A stretch of 64,000 nucleotides of DNA from Siphonodentalium dalli. Its lineage: Eukaryota; Mollusca; Scaphopoda; Gadilida; Siphonodentaliidae. The position numbers were made by a program, and so were the translations under genes. Location of the stretch: positions 161,437,043-161,501,042 of the forward strand of contig CP136069.1 in NCBI GenBank assembly GCA_032622095.1, read 5' to 3'. Below are positions 11,587-23,590 of this stretch, in pieces; within the stretch, counting starts at the first letter, position 1, and each line of letters opens with the position of its first letter. The notes beneath the pieces were generated by a model, which made no database searches, had not been told where the DNA came from, and worked only from the letters and a program-made list of their open reading frames with translations.

Positions 11587-12128
11587 TATCCCATTGCCTT
11601 ATTTGTATTGAGTTTTGGGATAATATTGGTCAACTCCGATTCAGTGATGGGATTGCAAAGAACATCGTCTGCAATATTTGTTGATTTTGATTTTTCCTTC
11701 GAAAATACGAAATTGTTTGACAAATTCAACGTGGACTGAGTCAAAGCTCTCTTCATGCATGGGAAGAAACAAGTTTGCGTAATATGAGCCGCATGCATTT
11801 GATATGTCGCAATTGCTGCGGAGCGTTTCTCCATTATGTATGAAATGCGGCGATGAAAGAGTATTACGCATTTTGCGTTTTGCATTAAAAATGCGGAAGA
11901 ATGAATCCTGATCAACTTCTGCGCATTTGTCAATTTCTGCATCACGTTCGCGCATGAATTTTTCTGACTGTTTACGATGTTCTCGTCTGAATTCGCGTTT
12001 GGCCTCTTAACGTGAATGAACGAATGAGAGGTTTCGTCACGAGGCCGAACTTCAGCTGACCACGTTCGGCGACAAGAGCTCATACTATAGTGAGTAGCTT
12101 TCAATGTATCGTTCCAATATGGTTTCAC
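11586..12128 (-). pseudogene. LINE ORF2 linker and start of RT
   Basis: A frame of 180 codons. It opens with a block of the KPYWN type common after the endonuclease and ends with TESELTNIIPKLNTNKAMG, equivalent to the conserved RT0/RT1 entry (I..LK..KA.G). It stops where the RT body should begin. A frame change near 11950 puts the middle (11955-11641) in a second overlapping frame. Confidence 0.65.
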
Positions 12129-12214
12129 GTTACTTCTGAATTTTATTTTCGTGACGACATTTGAGGCGTTATTAAGGGCAGAGATTATTGCGTCATAATA
12201 GTGATCCAGAGAAG

Positions 12215-12971
12215 TTATATCGTGATTTCAAATTTAGGGCAGTTATTTTCTACATCGGTTGAGATTGTTTCAGCTAGGGATGAATTTGAACACAGAGCTG
12301 ACAATTTCATTTTGAATGAACACATATTATGTGACGAATAGCTTACTGGAGCACCCACCGAATCATCCATACGCAATACAATTGGTCGATGTGTAGATAC
12401 ATGAATACTTTCATCAATTAGAATGTCTACCATTTGTATTTTATATTCCATTGACTTATCATGAGGAAATGATCAATTATTGACCCCGATTCTGGTGACA
12501 TAGGAGGAACGAAAGTTTTCACAGGAGTTGCTTTGAACGTGTTTTCAATCGGAGAGAAGACACCTTTGTCGTTATAGAGTCTGAGAGAGTGACACTTCGT
12601 GGATTTGCTCTTAGTGAGTTGGTATTGAAATCACCCATAACAACAACAGTTCCAAGTTGGCGATACGAGTCAAATATATTGATATCTTTCTGCATATAAT
12701 TGGAAAAGAGATCATGTGAATGGTTGGACGAGGGAAGATATACTTGGAAAATATAATAAAAATTCCCTTCACAAGCATGCACCTGAATGCCAATTAATTG
12801 GTCGTCATTAATGGAATGATTAGGTGATGAACAGATGAACAGATATAAACTTTCACAAGTGGATATTTTAACACGCAGCAACCAACTATTTAAATGATCG
12901 GTTCTAATAAAGAGCATATATGTTGCTGTTGCCGTCTCCAACAAAGCGGTATATATTAATTGCGTTCTCAA
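12215..12971 (-). pseudogene. LINE apurinic-type endonuclease
   Basis: The clearest motif is VVVMGDFNTN (AP-endonuclease GDFN box) in the frame 12971-12519. The next frame (12451-12215) carries STHRPIVLRM, matching the SDH-type motif with its catalytic histidine; the serine-aspartate part is altered. The protein would nick target DNA to prime reverse transcription. Frame breaks between the pieces and the altered motif indicate decay. The N-terminal end, which should hold the conserved glutamate, is not clear. Confidence 0.75.
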
Positions 12972-13070
12972 TGATGATCGTTTTTACTCGTTTTCAACGT
13001 AAAACAATGCTTTTGTGGATTTTCGCATTTCCTGTGCCATACAAATAATGTTGATTGCGAGTATTTCCCT

Positions 13071-16000
13071 TTTGTTATTCGCCTGAATTTTGTTCGACAA
13101 TTTTGACACAACCAGTTTCAAATCGGACAGTGGACATTTAAGAGTAGAATATGTAACAAGTGACTGTGTAAGAAGTACTTAAAACTTTACCGTTGTGTAT
13201 GTAATAAATTCATACGACGGGATCTGTAATTGATAAGGAAATGCGCGCTTGACAATTTATCGCATATCTTCTTCTAGTATTGCAATGTTGCAACCCCGCC
13301 GTACGTTAAATAGAAGTTAATTGTGCTAACACAACATGGGTTATGGTAGGCATGTATATATGAATTGTCAATGGATCAACGATTTGTTCACATCAAGGGA
13401 CACACGCGACACAAACACTGTTATTAACTTCCGGTTCTCTATCTACTCAACACGCGTTACCGATGTGAAATTTAACACTCAGATTATTAAATCCCTAAAC
13501 ACATTGTAAACGACGAATACTTCAAATGTACTTGGAAAGACCAAAGAACGCAAATCAATTCATTCTCGGGAGTTCCACAATGACAGAGCTATATATACTG
13601 ACACATCTATCCTATGGTTATAAAGACACGCGAATGACTCAATCAATATTCGCCGTATGAAACCCTGCTGTATTTAAAAGTCCCGTTGCTGTTTGAAATT
13701 ATGACCACTTTTCTTACATGTCGAATATGTTACGGGGATCAAAATAAGTCAATACATTTATTTTTATATGGGCTTTATGTGTGGCAGCCATATTAATATT
13801 ATAGATTTGAAAAATGTGTGGCCCTGATTGTTATTCAGCGTGGAACAATGAAGAGGTTTCGTTGTTTAATGAAGTCTATTTCTAAAAGTGTGAAATAAAG
13901 AGTATTTCTCCAACTTATGTGCAAAAGAATAAAATATCGCTGAAGTTGCAATTACTTTGGCAAGTGTTTTTGAGCATGCATATTTATATTACATGTACTC
14001 ATCTTCCAATCATATCACTTCTTTCTTATTTACGTAGAAATAATTTAAAGGTACAAATTACCCATGCCAGTGTTGTAAGGAACTTTGTCCACATGTGTGT
14101 GCAATGTCCATAGAGACGAGTATTTTCATTCTACGTCTATAAATAATTTTTATTTTGCCGTGGTTCGCAGAGTCAGAGGCCAAAAGGCCACACACATAGT
14201 TAAGTGTGAATAACAATGATACATTGATATTGTCGATACTGACTTCCCGATACGGCGCTACTGCAACATATGCAAATATCAACAACAATTTAGAAATTAA
14301 AGATTTCGACATCAAAGGAATTTAGAGATGGACAGCTGGATTCCGAAATGAAAAGGTCAAATATCCATGAGTGATGTAATGTCGCGAAACGTTTCAAAAT
14401 GGATACAGTTCTTTGCAGCACCCAGAATCGCACTAACATGGCCATCGCTGGAACTGTATATGACCACAAAGGCACGAGTATAACAAACAATGATAAATGT
14501 ATAATTTCTAAAATATTGACGGGATATCCTTTAGATTGAACATTTACATGAACATTTATAACTTTGATACAAACAGCGAAGGAGTTGGTGTCAAGAAATT
14601 ACATAATAGATCCGTGATTAATCACGATTGATTGTTTAGTTTTACGTCGTTTTAGTCGCAATGCCATAAAACCGAAAGATGTCATTGCCCAACGGCGGCG
14701 TACAAATATATGCCGATATGGGTATGTACATGTATGTGTGAGTTTGTGTCCCTCTCGTGGGCACTCATGTCTCGGATCAGGCATTAATGACAACTTAGAT
14801 TACTATATATGCATGCTCTGTGTGACACACACATATAATTGACTCCAATCGTTAAGTCGGGTCTGAATTAACTAAATCTGCGCCGAAACATTAAAAATGT
14901 GTTATCCAATTTTACAGCATATTAACTAAGTCGCAGAATCAGAATGGTTAATGACAATAAATTATATATATATTATATCAATACTACAATATCGCGAATG
15001 GGTGGCAGCAGAGAGTAGTTGTTCTATGTTTTTTGTATGTGTTTGCAAATTGCAACGGTATACTACAATTAGACGAAACCATTGGACGATTTCTGCATAA
15101 TACAATGCATACGGTCAAATTCAGGCCATATATATCAATACGTGGGTATAATACGGTAAATATGAACAAGTGTTATAGTAAGAAGACATGTGTCTTATAC
15201 ATAATGCCCCAAAATTCCTGAAAATTGGACAATCTCGCAACAATCTCGCAATAATACATGTTGTAAGATTTTTTTTTAAACTTATAAAATAGTCTAAAAC
15301 TTGGTCTGTGGATCCCGAAAAGTGGGCAAGATAAAAAAAAATAGCTTATACGTGTCTGGATTGTTTTTCAATGACCCCCTCCCCGTGGATCGGGCGCCAA
15401 TTGGGCGTTAGGCTCTATACTATTAACACGGCCCTTGGTGGGTTGTATTTTAGAGGGGTAACCCGACCGGTCTGTATACATTACATGAGTCACATTGCAG
15501 TTAACATCGTGGGAAGCAGAATGGAAATAAATGTAATAGAATTGCCAAATCTGCATATCTGGAAGCAATTAATATTGACTGTGACAATAAATTATATTGA
15601 ATTTTAGATATCTAGGTTTTAATCACAAATAAATAAATCTTTATAGAAAATCTTGTTCTGCCCCCCCCCCCCCGTGTTTTGATTTTGGTAGTCTATTATA
15701 AATGGATTAGTAGTCGCGATGTCACTAACCAAGGTGAGGAACATAATCCATTGGACAACCATGGTTCTGCCCAGTATGAGGAACTTTTGAGACCTGAATC
15801 AGATAAAATGCAAAAATACTGATATCTAGTCGTCTAACTGCAGCCAAATTCAACGGACACAGAGTACGGACGAGGACATACCGGACCGACCATGCTTCGG
15901 CCCGGTGTGAGAACTGTTTGAAATTTGAACATGAGAATATTATAAATTATTACACCTAAACTGGCCTCAATCTGTCCAAGTGTTGGAAATTTCCAACCTG

Positions 16001-17905
16001 ACACCCACACAAATGTTGGAAAATTTACGTTCAATTGCTGGTCGCATAATCGTCGTTGCCACAGTCGCACCATCGGCGTTGTCAATTAAGTGCGATAGTA
16101 TCCCACCCAAGTATGACTATCAAGCGATCAATCACAAAAATGAGGTGAGCAGTGGTTGTGGAAAATCACGCAAAGCCTTACGGTTACGTTAATATTTGGT
16201 TTCCAATGAATATCATTGGAAATTATATAGATTTTCGCAACACTATAGACGAATTTCATGTTGTGTGGAAAACAAAAACAGCCGGTCTATTTATGTCAAG
16301 GATTTGTACTGTTGTGCTATCCATCTAGTGCTAAATTATTTACATATTATCTAATGGAAGATCGCCGTACCTAATATAAATAATATATACGGTACATTCA
16401 TGTCCTATTTCGAGAAATATTAATTTCTGTGTATATTTTATGTCTTCTTCCATTTTACTTTGGTAGCTCAATCGTTAAAAGGCCGCTGCGCCGTTGTTGT
16501 CAAGCCACAGAATCGTGGAATTGGTCGCTGAATCATCAGAACGATTGTGCCGTGTGAATTACAGGGATGCATAGACTTATCGTTAGACAGTTATGCTATA
16601 GGGGACAAATTGCATAATCTTTGAAAACTTGAAAAATTTAAGATCTTCAAATACTACATTTCTAATTGCTCTGGTATAAACACCTAAACCAAACCCCTAA
16701 TATATCGGGGCTCTCTCCAAATATATGAGTTTCATATAATGTCGAATTGAAAACTTATCTATCCTGTGAATAATGTCTATGAGGGTAATGTTGCGCTTGA
16801 ATGAGTACCAATTAAAGAAACATAACGTTTGTCCCCCATGGTCACACCGGAGGAAAATTGGTAATTGAAATAAACACAGTTTGACGTATACAAATGAATT
16901 TGTTTTCAAGTAGTATCTGGAATTTCATTTTTAAAATTGGATACTTGGGATTAATGTGACACAACATATATAGAGTGCTGCGCTCATAAAATCTCATACT
17001 AAACATCTAAAGACACATTGAAGTTATCAAAATGCAACATCGAACACGCTGTACGGCTCTGTAGAAAACGGTGCTATTTGTATTCATCGGAGTTCTGGAA
17101 TCAAAACGAAATATCTGGGAAAGGTATATCTCGTGATCTTAACATGGGACTTCGCGTACTGCTTTCTCGTTGTTTTAATCATCGAAATGATGCAGTACCA
17201 TAAACGTTGCAGAGCTATGACAACTGTAGATTTTCTTCCCATGGTATACAGACGGATAGTATTCTCAGTGCTCTATCGACGAATTTGTTTGGAAATCTTC
17301 TGCCAATATATATATTTTGAGATACCTCTTATCGAATTATCATCATAATTTTGGGGATCGAACGAGCAATATCCGTTAAGAAGCGTCAATTAGTTGTAAA
17401 TTGGAAACCAACTTTATAACAATCTTAAAAAAATGCAGTCTTCAGATACCAAAACGATTTGCAAATTACAACTTGATCACAAGTGTACTTTATAAATTAA
17501 TGTTGTTTAAATATCAATGTCACTAAAGCTAACTCAATGTTCATTGATTCAAGGCAATGTATTATTATGTTCAATTATGAAGACGACCACTCATATATCA
17601 TATTATGATTTTTCGTGTCATGCCTGATGATCAATGACACATGGGCTGAAATGAATTCTAGGATTATAACCATATCCCAGCTTACCACCATGTAGTATGA
17701 CGCTGTGATATGCATCTAGTTTATTGATCACTATTTGAGTGGACTAGTCTGTATAACATTTTGTCCGTTCAGGTTGTGTCCGATCTATTTTTCATTTCAA
17801 TTTTATGTGGGAATGATATTTTATTAAGCTCCCTAGCTGTCCCTAGTCAGTAAAAATATGCGGATCGAACCCATATTCAACTGACGGACGGACATATCAA
17901 TCGCA
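13071..17905. other. Long AT-rich stretch without a supported gene
   Basis: Small frames here show no recognisable domains. Items of note: a LINE-tail-like segment near 14615-14680 (ACGTCGTTTTAG type, minus orientation), a run of 13 C at 15661-15673, a repeat fragment at 15860-16030 (listed separately), and a weak tRNA-A-box-like sequence at about 16463-16485. Confidence 0.5.
15860..16030 (-). repeat. Fragment of the hAT-like miniature element family
   Basis: Shares GGCCCGGTGTGAGAA and the GTTGGAAATTTCCAACCTGA-type block with the complete copy at 51171-52162, in reverse orientation. Confidence 0.6.
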
Positions 17906-17907
17906 TA

Positions 17908-17936
17908 ATACGGCCGTTTTTTTCAAACGGGCGTAT
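17908..17936. repeat. Short hairpin repeat, copy 1
   Basis: ATACGGCCGTTT and AAACGGGCGTAT form a 12 bp stem with one mismatch around a short T-rich loop. The same unit recurs at 18143-18171, each preceded by GACGGACGGAC-type sequence. Confidence 0.75.
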
Positions 17937-18142
17937 AAAAATTGAATTTTCCAAGTTGAAAAAGGCGCATAACTCTGGAAACAATCATCGGGCCGAACCC
18001 AAATGCGAACTTGACCTGCAATTTGTAAATTTAGTTCCGATAAAATAAACCAAACAAATGTTATCATCCAGAAACCAAAACTTCTAACGGACGGAGGGAC
18101 AGACAGCTACTCCGACGGACGGACGGCTAGACCAATTACAGA

Positions 18143-18171
18143 ATACGGCCGTTTTTTTCAAACGGGTGTAT
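18143..18171. repeat. Short hairpin repeat, copy 2
   Basis: Second copy of the unit at 17908-17936, differing by a C-to-T change in the right arm. Confidence 0.75.
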
Positions 18172-18405
18172 AAAAACTATACATGTATATGTGGAGCAAA
18201 TTCTGTCTAAAATTTAAATATACATTGTAATTGTGACCTGCCTGCAATAGATGAACTCAGACAATTATCTACCCAAACCATCGCGCGCGACGAAGCGATC
18301 CAGTTGCGTTCGGTGTGAATATAAAAATCGCGCGCTTTGAACCGCTACAGACGACAGTAAACGGCCGTTATAATCGCGCGCGCGCGGCCGATGTTAATTG
18401 ACCTT
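18172..18405. repeat. Right half of the 33.3-34.3 kb inverted-repeat element
   Basis: Matches 33860-34267, including the ATCGCGCGCGACGAAGCGAT block, the TCGGTGTGAATATAA segment and the terminal TTGACCTT. It ends next to TAA. Confidence 0.7.
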
Positions 18406-18599
18406 AACTCTATTCCTGATATGATATACACCAAGAGCAGTGGTCAGATGCTGGTAGCCCGTTTATATATAACCATGGGTATATACGATATATATACAAG
18501 GAAAACACACTCCACTGTTTGGATCGATAAGCCCTGCACTGTGTATTTTGATGTTGCGTTTTTTGACGATCGGTCGCGCGTAATTTAATTTGCAAGCAC

Positions 18600-19334
18600 C
18601 CGCTGGGGATTTGATTTTCCCCAACTGTTCCCGCACAGACTACTAGATGGTAGCCTACATTCTAAATTGATCAGTAGTATTGTGCCCACTAGCCATGGTA
18701 AGGAAAAGGATGGTTTGGCCCAGAGAACTTTTGCTATGAGTATCAGAAAAATCGGAACCTAAAGGCTAAAATTTACAAAATCGTTACATCTTGTGGACTA
18801 ACACTAGGCAAATTCAGTCACCGATTTGTTTTCTTAAATTACATACCAGTTATTTATATGTGTGTGGTTTCTTTTTGTTGGTCTCTATATATCATATATG
18901 TTCGGTATCTAAAAACCCTTAAATCCACTCGACTTACGATTTCCTCTGGCCCCTGTTGCACAAATTCCTGTATAAAAGGTGCGTCTATTTCAGTCATATT
19001 TCAAAATTAAAATCTGACCAGACAAGACATAACAATCGCTAATCCCATTACCAATCTAACAACATATTAAGTCGAACAATATTACCCTTCAAAACAATAA
19101 CACCGGGCACCAGGTTACGACCAACAACAGGCAAACACACCATCGATAAATACACGGTCAATAACACGCCATGTTTTTTGTACGAATATATTACCCATGT
19201 TACCTTGGTTACATATAAACGATCATCTGACCGCGTATGTTTCACTTACTTATATTGAAACATTTAAACAGCTGGAAAATTGATGTGACCACGGAGAGGA
19301 TGTTTCAGAGCATATGAAGCCGGTATTTTAATAT
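18600..19334. other. No supported gene
   Basis: AT-rich sequence; no domain or repeat recognised. Confidence 0.4.
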
Positions 19335-19838
19335 CTACTATATATTTTGGGACTTCTGTCTGTCTGTTTGTTTGTTAGCAATGGCCGGTAAAACAGCCAG
19401 ACGGATTTCGACGAAATTTGATACCTAGGGGTACCTTTTTCCGGGGAGTGTTCTGGATGGGTCAAATCGTGACCCGACCTGACCGTGACCTTCAAAATGG
19501 TCAATTAAAGGTCAAATCGCGCCTTTCGACGGATTTCGACGAAATTTGATACCTAGGGGTGCTTTTGTCCGGTGAGTGTTTTGGACGGATCAATCCTGAC
19601 CCCAAACTGACCTTGACCTTCAAAATTGTCAATTCAAGGTCAAATCGCTCCTTTCGTCGGATTTCGACAAAATTTGATACCTAAGGATACGTTTGTCCGG
19701 GGAGTGTTTTGGACGGGTCAAATCGTGACCCCGACCTGACCTTGACCTTCAAAATGGTCAATTCAAGGTCAAATCGCGCATTTCGACGGATGAACGCAGA
19801 GGGGAAACAGCCCGGACGAAGCCAGGTCACCCTGCTAG
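19335..19838 (+). mobile_element. Tandem-core element resembling bivalve pearl / Helentron-type elements
   Basis: The segment opens with CTACTATATATTTTGGG and a TCTG/TTTG-rich tract, and closes with GACGAAGCCAGGTCACCCTG followed by CTAGT. Between them lie three near-identical tandem units of 128-129 bp starting at 19401, 19529 and 19657, plus a partial fourth from 19786. Each unit contains GGATTTCGACGAAATTTGAT and a GACCTTCAAAAT..TCAA motif. Short conserved ends around a variable number of core repeats is the architecture described for bivalve pearl elements and related non-autonomous Helentrons. Assignment rests on that architecture, not on a search. Confidence 0.55.
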
Positions 19839-19989
19839 TATTATATATTTGTCAAACTATATTACACCTCCTCCCAAATTACGTAGACATACTTTGGAAG
19901 CTCTAATGACATGACCGTTTAACAAATAATAAATCCGTTATTACTCTGATATATTATATAATAACACGAATAAATAACTAAATTCTTAC

Positions 19990-20364
19990 CATTGTTCCTT
20001 CGAATTCTAGCATGAACCACTCCTTTGGTGGTTGTGTCACTCCCAAATTATTAGGTTGAAGGAGAACACACATCTTTGTTTTAACATTGTAACCGATCTT
20101 GGTACAGTCCAAGTGTCTCTTGCACATTGTCTCACATCTCCTGGCATTTGAAAGCTTTGTTTCAGTCAGAAAACCATCTGCTAGAGATTGAAATGGATGG
20201 GCAGAAACGCCGACAATATTGAACAGCAATCCACACAACAATCCGAATTTCAACTGATCCCAGAACCAACACCATTTAAGTCCTTTAATTTCCGTCATGT
20301 TTGGAGGCCTCCGTTCCATGATCTGTTTCATATCACAAGGTTCACAAATAAAGAAATAGTCCAT
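19990..20364 (-). CDS. First exon of a secreted PAN/apple-like domain protein
   Basis: A 128-codon frame read on the minus strand. A hydrophobic stretch, LKFGLLCGLLFNIVGVSA, looks like a signal peptide with cleavage before HP. The methionine at 20298 places it near the N-terminus, so that start is preferred over the one at 20364. After it, five cysteines with the spacing of a PAN/apple fold are visible: CETMCKRHLDC, a GYN motif, then MCVLL. The frame runs to a good 5' splice site (AATG|GTAAGA) at 19989/19990, so this is an exon with more exons at lower coordinates, which I could not identify. PAN domains mediate protein or carbohydrate binding outside the cell. No stops or frame breaks, so likely a real host gene. 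Confidence 0.6.
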
Positions 20365-20374
20365 GTTATCTGAG

Positions 20375-20870
20375 TCACATGGATCAAAAGTCAGACAAAT
20401 GCTGTTTGGTGAGGCCTTCGTTCCGTTATACGAATACCTTAACTAACTGATGTATGCGAGGAAGATCTAAGTAGAAAAAATCCAACGGTGATTCTACATG
20501 TGACATCAAGAACAACTGTGGGCGTTCCTATTGGGATGATGTCTTCCGTAGACGGTGCTACGAGATGTCATTATATGGTGTTATGGGATATTTTACAAGA
20601 AGAGGGACTAACCGGGGATGGAACGCAAAGTCTATAGAATTGATAAGACTAAGTGTTTAATAATTAAACATCGTTTGAGTTACAATGTCACCTCGAACAT
20701 TTCCAATAGTCTCTCAAGTACTTTGATCCTGGCCAAGCTTGTGTTCTGCGAGAAACCGATACTTTGACAATGAATTAATGCATATTTAAGTGAATGAATA
20801 ATGTCGCTAAAACACACTTAAAGGTTACCATATTAAAGATATATCTTAATGGCATAAACTATTTTAACAA
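20375..20870. other. Presumed upstream region of the PAN-like exon; nothing else recognised
   Basis: No coding signal or repeat seen. Promoter elements could not be identified with confidence. Confidence 0.3.
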
Positions 20871-20992
20871 AGAGCTGCTTAAATTGGATAAAATTTAATG
20901 CCATTAAAATGGATCGGGGGGGAAAAGTGGTAGAATTAATGGCATTAATCAATTTGTTAAGGCTGTGATTTAATGCCATTAGAATATTATCT
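20871..20992. repeat. Cluster of TTAATGGCATTAA-type palindromes
   Basis: TTAATGGCAT, TTTAATGCCATTAAAA and TTAATGGCATTAAT recur within 120 bp. Similar motifs recur at 27400-27790. Confidence 0.6.
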
Positions 20993-21169
20993 AGAACAAA
21001 ATAATGCAATGAATACTTTCAGTATATATCATGAGTAAGTTTAGTCAAAATGACTAAAGTAAGTTTAGTCAGCATGAATAGAACTGAGTCAGGATATCCC
21101 CGGCCTGTTCCCTGCATGTGGAGTAAAATGTGTCTGAATCTCTAAAATAATGGGCCGTAATTCTTAATT

Positions 21170-23590
21170 TGTGTGTAATAATATTAAAAAAAACTACTTT
21201 GCGATAAATCGCAAACTTCTATACAATAAATATATGCGATTTAGTGCAAATGTTTTCGATTTATAACAAAGGTTTGCAATTAATCAAATCAATTTGCAAT
21301 TAATGCAGGGCTTTAACCGTATAAACATAAATCAGACATCTTCAACAGGTCTGGGTGAACTCCAATCGCTCTATAATAGCATGGTCAGTCTAAAATAGAC
21401 CGATCGGTCATTCACAGCCAGAATACATGTGTGATGAGGGGAGAAAATCTTTGCGATATATCACAAAACGACTTTGTGAAAAATCACAAACACCTTTGCG
21501 ATAACTCGCAGACGTTTGCGATAACTCGCAAACCTTTGCGATAAATCTCAAGCATCTTTACGATAACTCTCAAACTACTTGGTGATTATACTTTACGATT
21601 TATCGTAAACATGTTTGAGATTTATCACAAAGGTTTGTGATTTATTGCAGATATATATTGTTAACTATTTTATCTCACGTGACTATCTAAGCCTTATCCA
21701 CGCTTGTGATTGGTTGATTGACATTCACATTATCGATAGTGTCATCCACGAATCCATAGTGGGCCACCTAATTTTAGCACACCCACTATCGCTTGGAAAA
21801 TCCAGAAATCTATTTTTAGCATGCCCACTATTCCGGGGAGGTAATTTGAAAGTCATTTCGCTGCAAAAGTTCAACATATTTTTATCCGAAATGTCTTTGT
21901 ACTCGAAAACTAGAGCACAATAAATGATCGTAAGCAATTTTGTTATGTTCTTTGTGATGTTTTACCCATGTTTGATGTGGCGATTTATCATGTTCCTTTC
22001 TCCGCTGATCACAATATGGCTTCTATATTTTTGTCTATTTCCTCAGTTCACGCTACTAAATTTTCTGAACGAATCTTCAGTTTGTTTTCGGTAACAAAAA
22101 GTATTGCTTTGAACTGATGTCATTGTTTAACAACAACAACGACGTCTGCTTTCCATTGTTAATAATTCTCGAGAAATAAACTTTTAGATTTGCCCAAATA
22201 GAAGCCGGGCAATTTATTCAAGAAAATTTGACAAGCAAAACAAAACAAAACAACAAAATTTGCACTGAAAATATTGAAATCGTTCTGCAATGAAAAGGAA
22301 ATACATGGGAATATAGATGATTGTGAAATGTTTGACATTATGGTCCTGGGACAGAATGAAAACGTTCGATAAAATATAATAAATATTGCACGGCTTGTCG
22401 GTGACTATGCCAAAATAGTGGTCCTCAGTGGAGGAATAGTCCCCTCGCACCCGGCTCGGGGACTATTCCTCCCCTCGGACCACTATTTTGGCATAGTCAC
22501 CTCCAAGCCGTGCAATATTTATATAGTGTTGGCACTAATGGGCTTGAACCGTATAAACATAATAAATCAGAAATCTTAAACAAGTCTGGATGATGAACCA
22601 CAAATCGATCTATAATAGCACGGTCGGGCTAAAATAGACTGATCGGTCTTTCACAGCCAACATGCAAGGGGAGCAAACCAATAATTAAAACAAAACATTA
22701 ATTCTGATCTCTTTTGGAAATTAATTACTGAGAATATTCAAAATTAAAACCACTTTGCGATAAATCACAAAACAACTTTGCGAAATATCACAAACACCTT
22801 TACGATAACTCCCAAACCTTTGCGATAAATCTCAAACATCTTTACGATAACTCTCAATTAACTACTTGGTGATTATACTTTGCGATTTATCGCAAAGATG
22901 TTTGAGATTTATCACAATAGCCCAATCAGGTTAAAATAGACCAATCATTCTTTCACAGCCAGCATGTATCTGTGATAAGGAGAGTCACTCTAAATGGTTT
23001 TATTACATGTACATGTATTATCGATCAACTAATACTTCAAAAACAAAACAAAATTAATTCCGATTTTTTTATCAAGACACCATATAATTATTTACTGAGA
23101 ACATTCAAAGTTAAAACAACTTTGCGATAAATCGAAAACATATTTCTGATAAATCGCCAATGAATGGATTATATTGTTATATGTGAGCACTAATGTGATT
23201 GAACCGTATAACCATTATCAATCAGATATCTTAAACAGGTCTGGGTGAACCACTTACCGATCTATAATACTCTAAAATAAACCGATCGGTAGTTCACAGC
23301 CAGCATGCATCTGGGATAAGGGGAGTCACTCTAAACTGTTTTATTGTTACTAGTATTTCTCAACCAATATGTAAATAAAATTAATTCTGATTTCTTTTTC
23401 AAAACACCAAATAATTATTTACTGAGAATATTCAAACTAAATATACATGTATACAGATATTCAAACAAACAGATTCAAATTGTCAATAAATTTAGCGTTG
23501 TGCCAGGAAGACCGATCGGTCTATTGTAGCCCGATCAGGCTATTATAGTTAATCTGTGGTTCGCTCAGACCTTTCTTTATACCATAATAA
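21170..23590. repeat. Array of GCGATAAATCGC-type motifs and a repeated ~115 bp block
   Basis: Variants of TTTGCGATAAATCGCAAA recur dozens of times in both orientations. Interleaved is a block of about 115 bp (AACCGTATAAACATAA ... GACCGATCGGTC ... TCACAGCCAG) at about 21313, 22546, 22917 (partial) and 23198, with a divergent inverted part at 23507-23575. The spacing between the last copies (about 330-370 bp), with a shared TACTGAGAATATTCAAA segment, indicates a decayed tandem array. At about 21490-21650 the motifs form two facing arms. No protein is encoded. Confidence 0.8.
22378..22524. repeat. Long near-perfect hairpin (about 70 bp arms)
   Basis: Left arm 22378-22446 and right arm 22458-22524 pair almost completely, from AAATATTGCACGGCTTG at the outside to GGACTATTCCTCC/GGAATAGTCCCC inside, around a loop of about 11 bases. 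Confidence 0.9.

Larger units (their letters stand above)
10640..13070 (-). mobile_element. Jockey/CR1-like LINE with most of the reverse transcriptase deleted
   Basis: On the minus strand an endonuclease region (about 13.0-12.2 kb) is followed by the endonuclease-RT linker and RT start (12128-11586), then directly by the post-RT C-terminal region (11586-10640). The RT fingers and palm, normally several hundred residues, are missing at a clean junction near 11560-11590. The C-terminal region ends with a cysteine/histidine cluster (about 10.95-10.92 kb), as in many non-LTR ORF2 proteins. Multiple stops and frame breaks make it inactive. Clade placement within Jockey/CR1-like LINEs is tentative. 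Confidence 0.8.

Noticed and set aside
16463..16560. Possible tRNA gene (TAGCTCAATCGTTAAAAGG)
   Set aside because: Only an A-box-like segment is present; no B box at the right distance and no cloverleaf.
21170..23590. CRISPR-like array because of short palindromic repeats
   Set aside because: Repeats are degenerate, vary in spacing and orientation, and sit in animal DNA with no cas genes.
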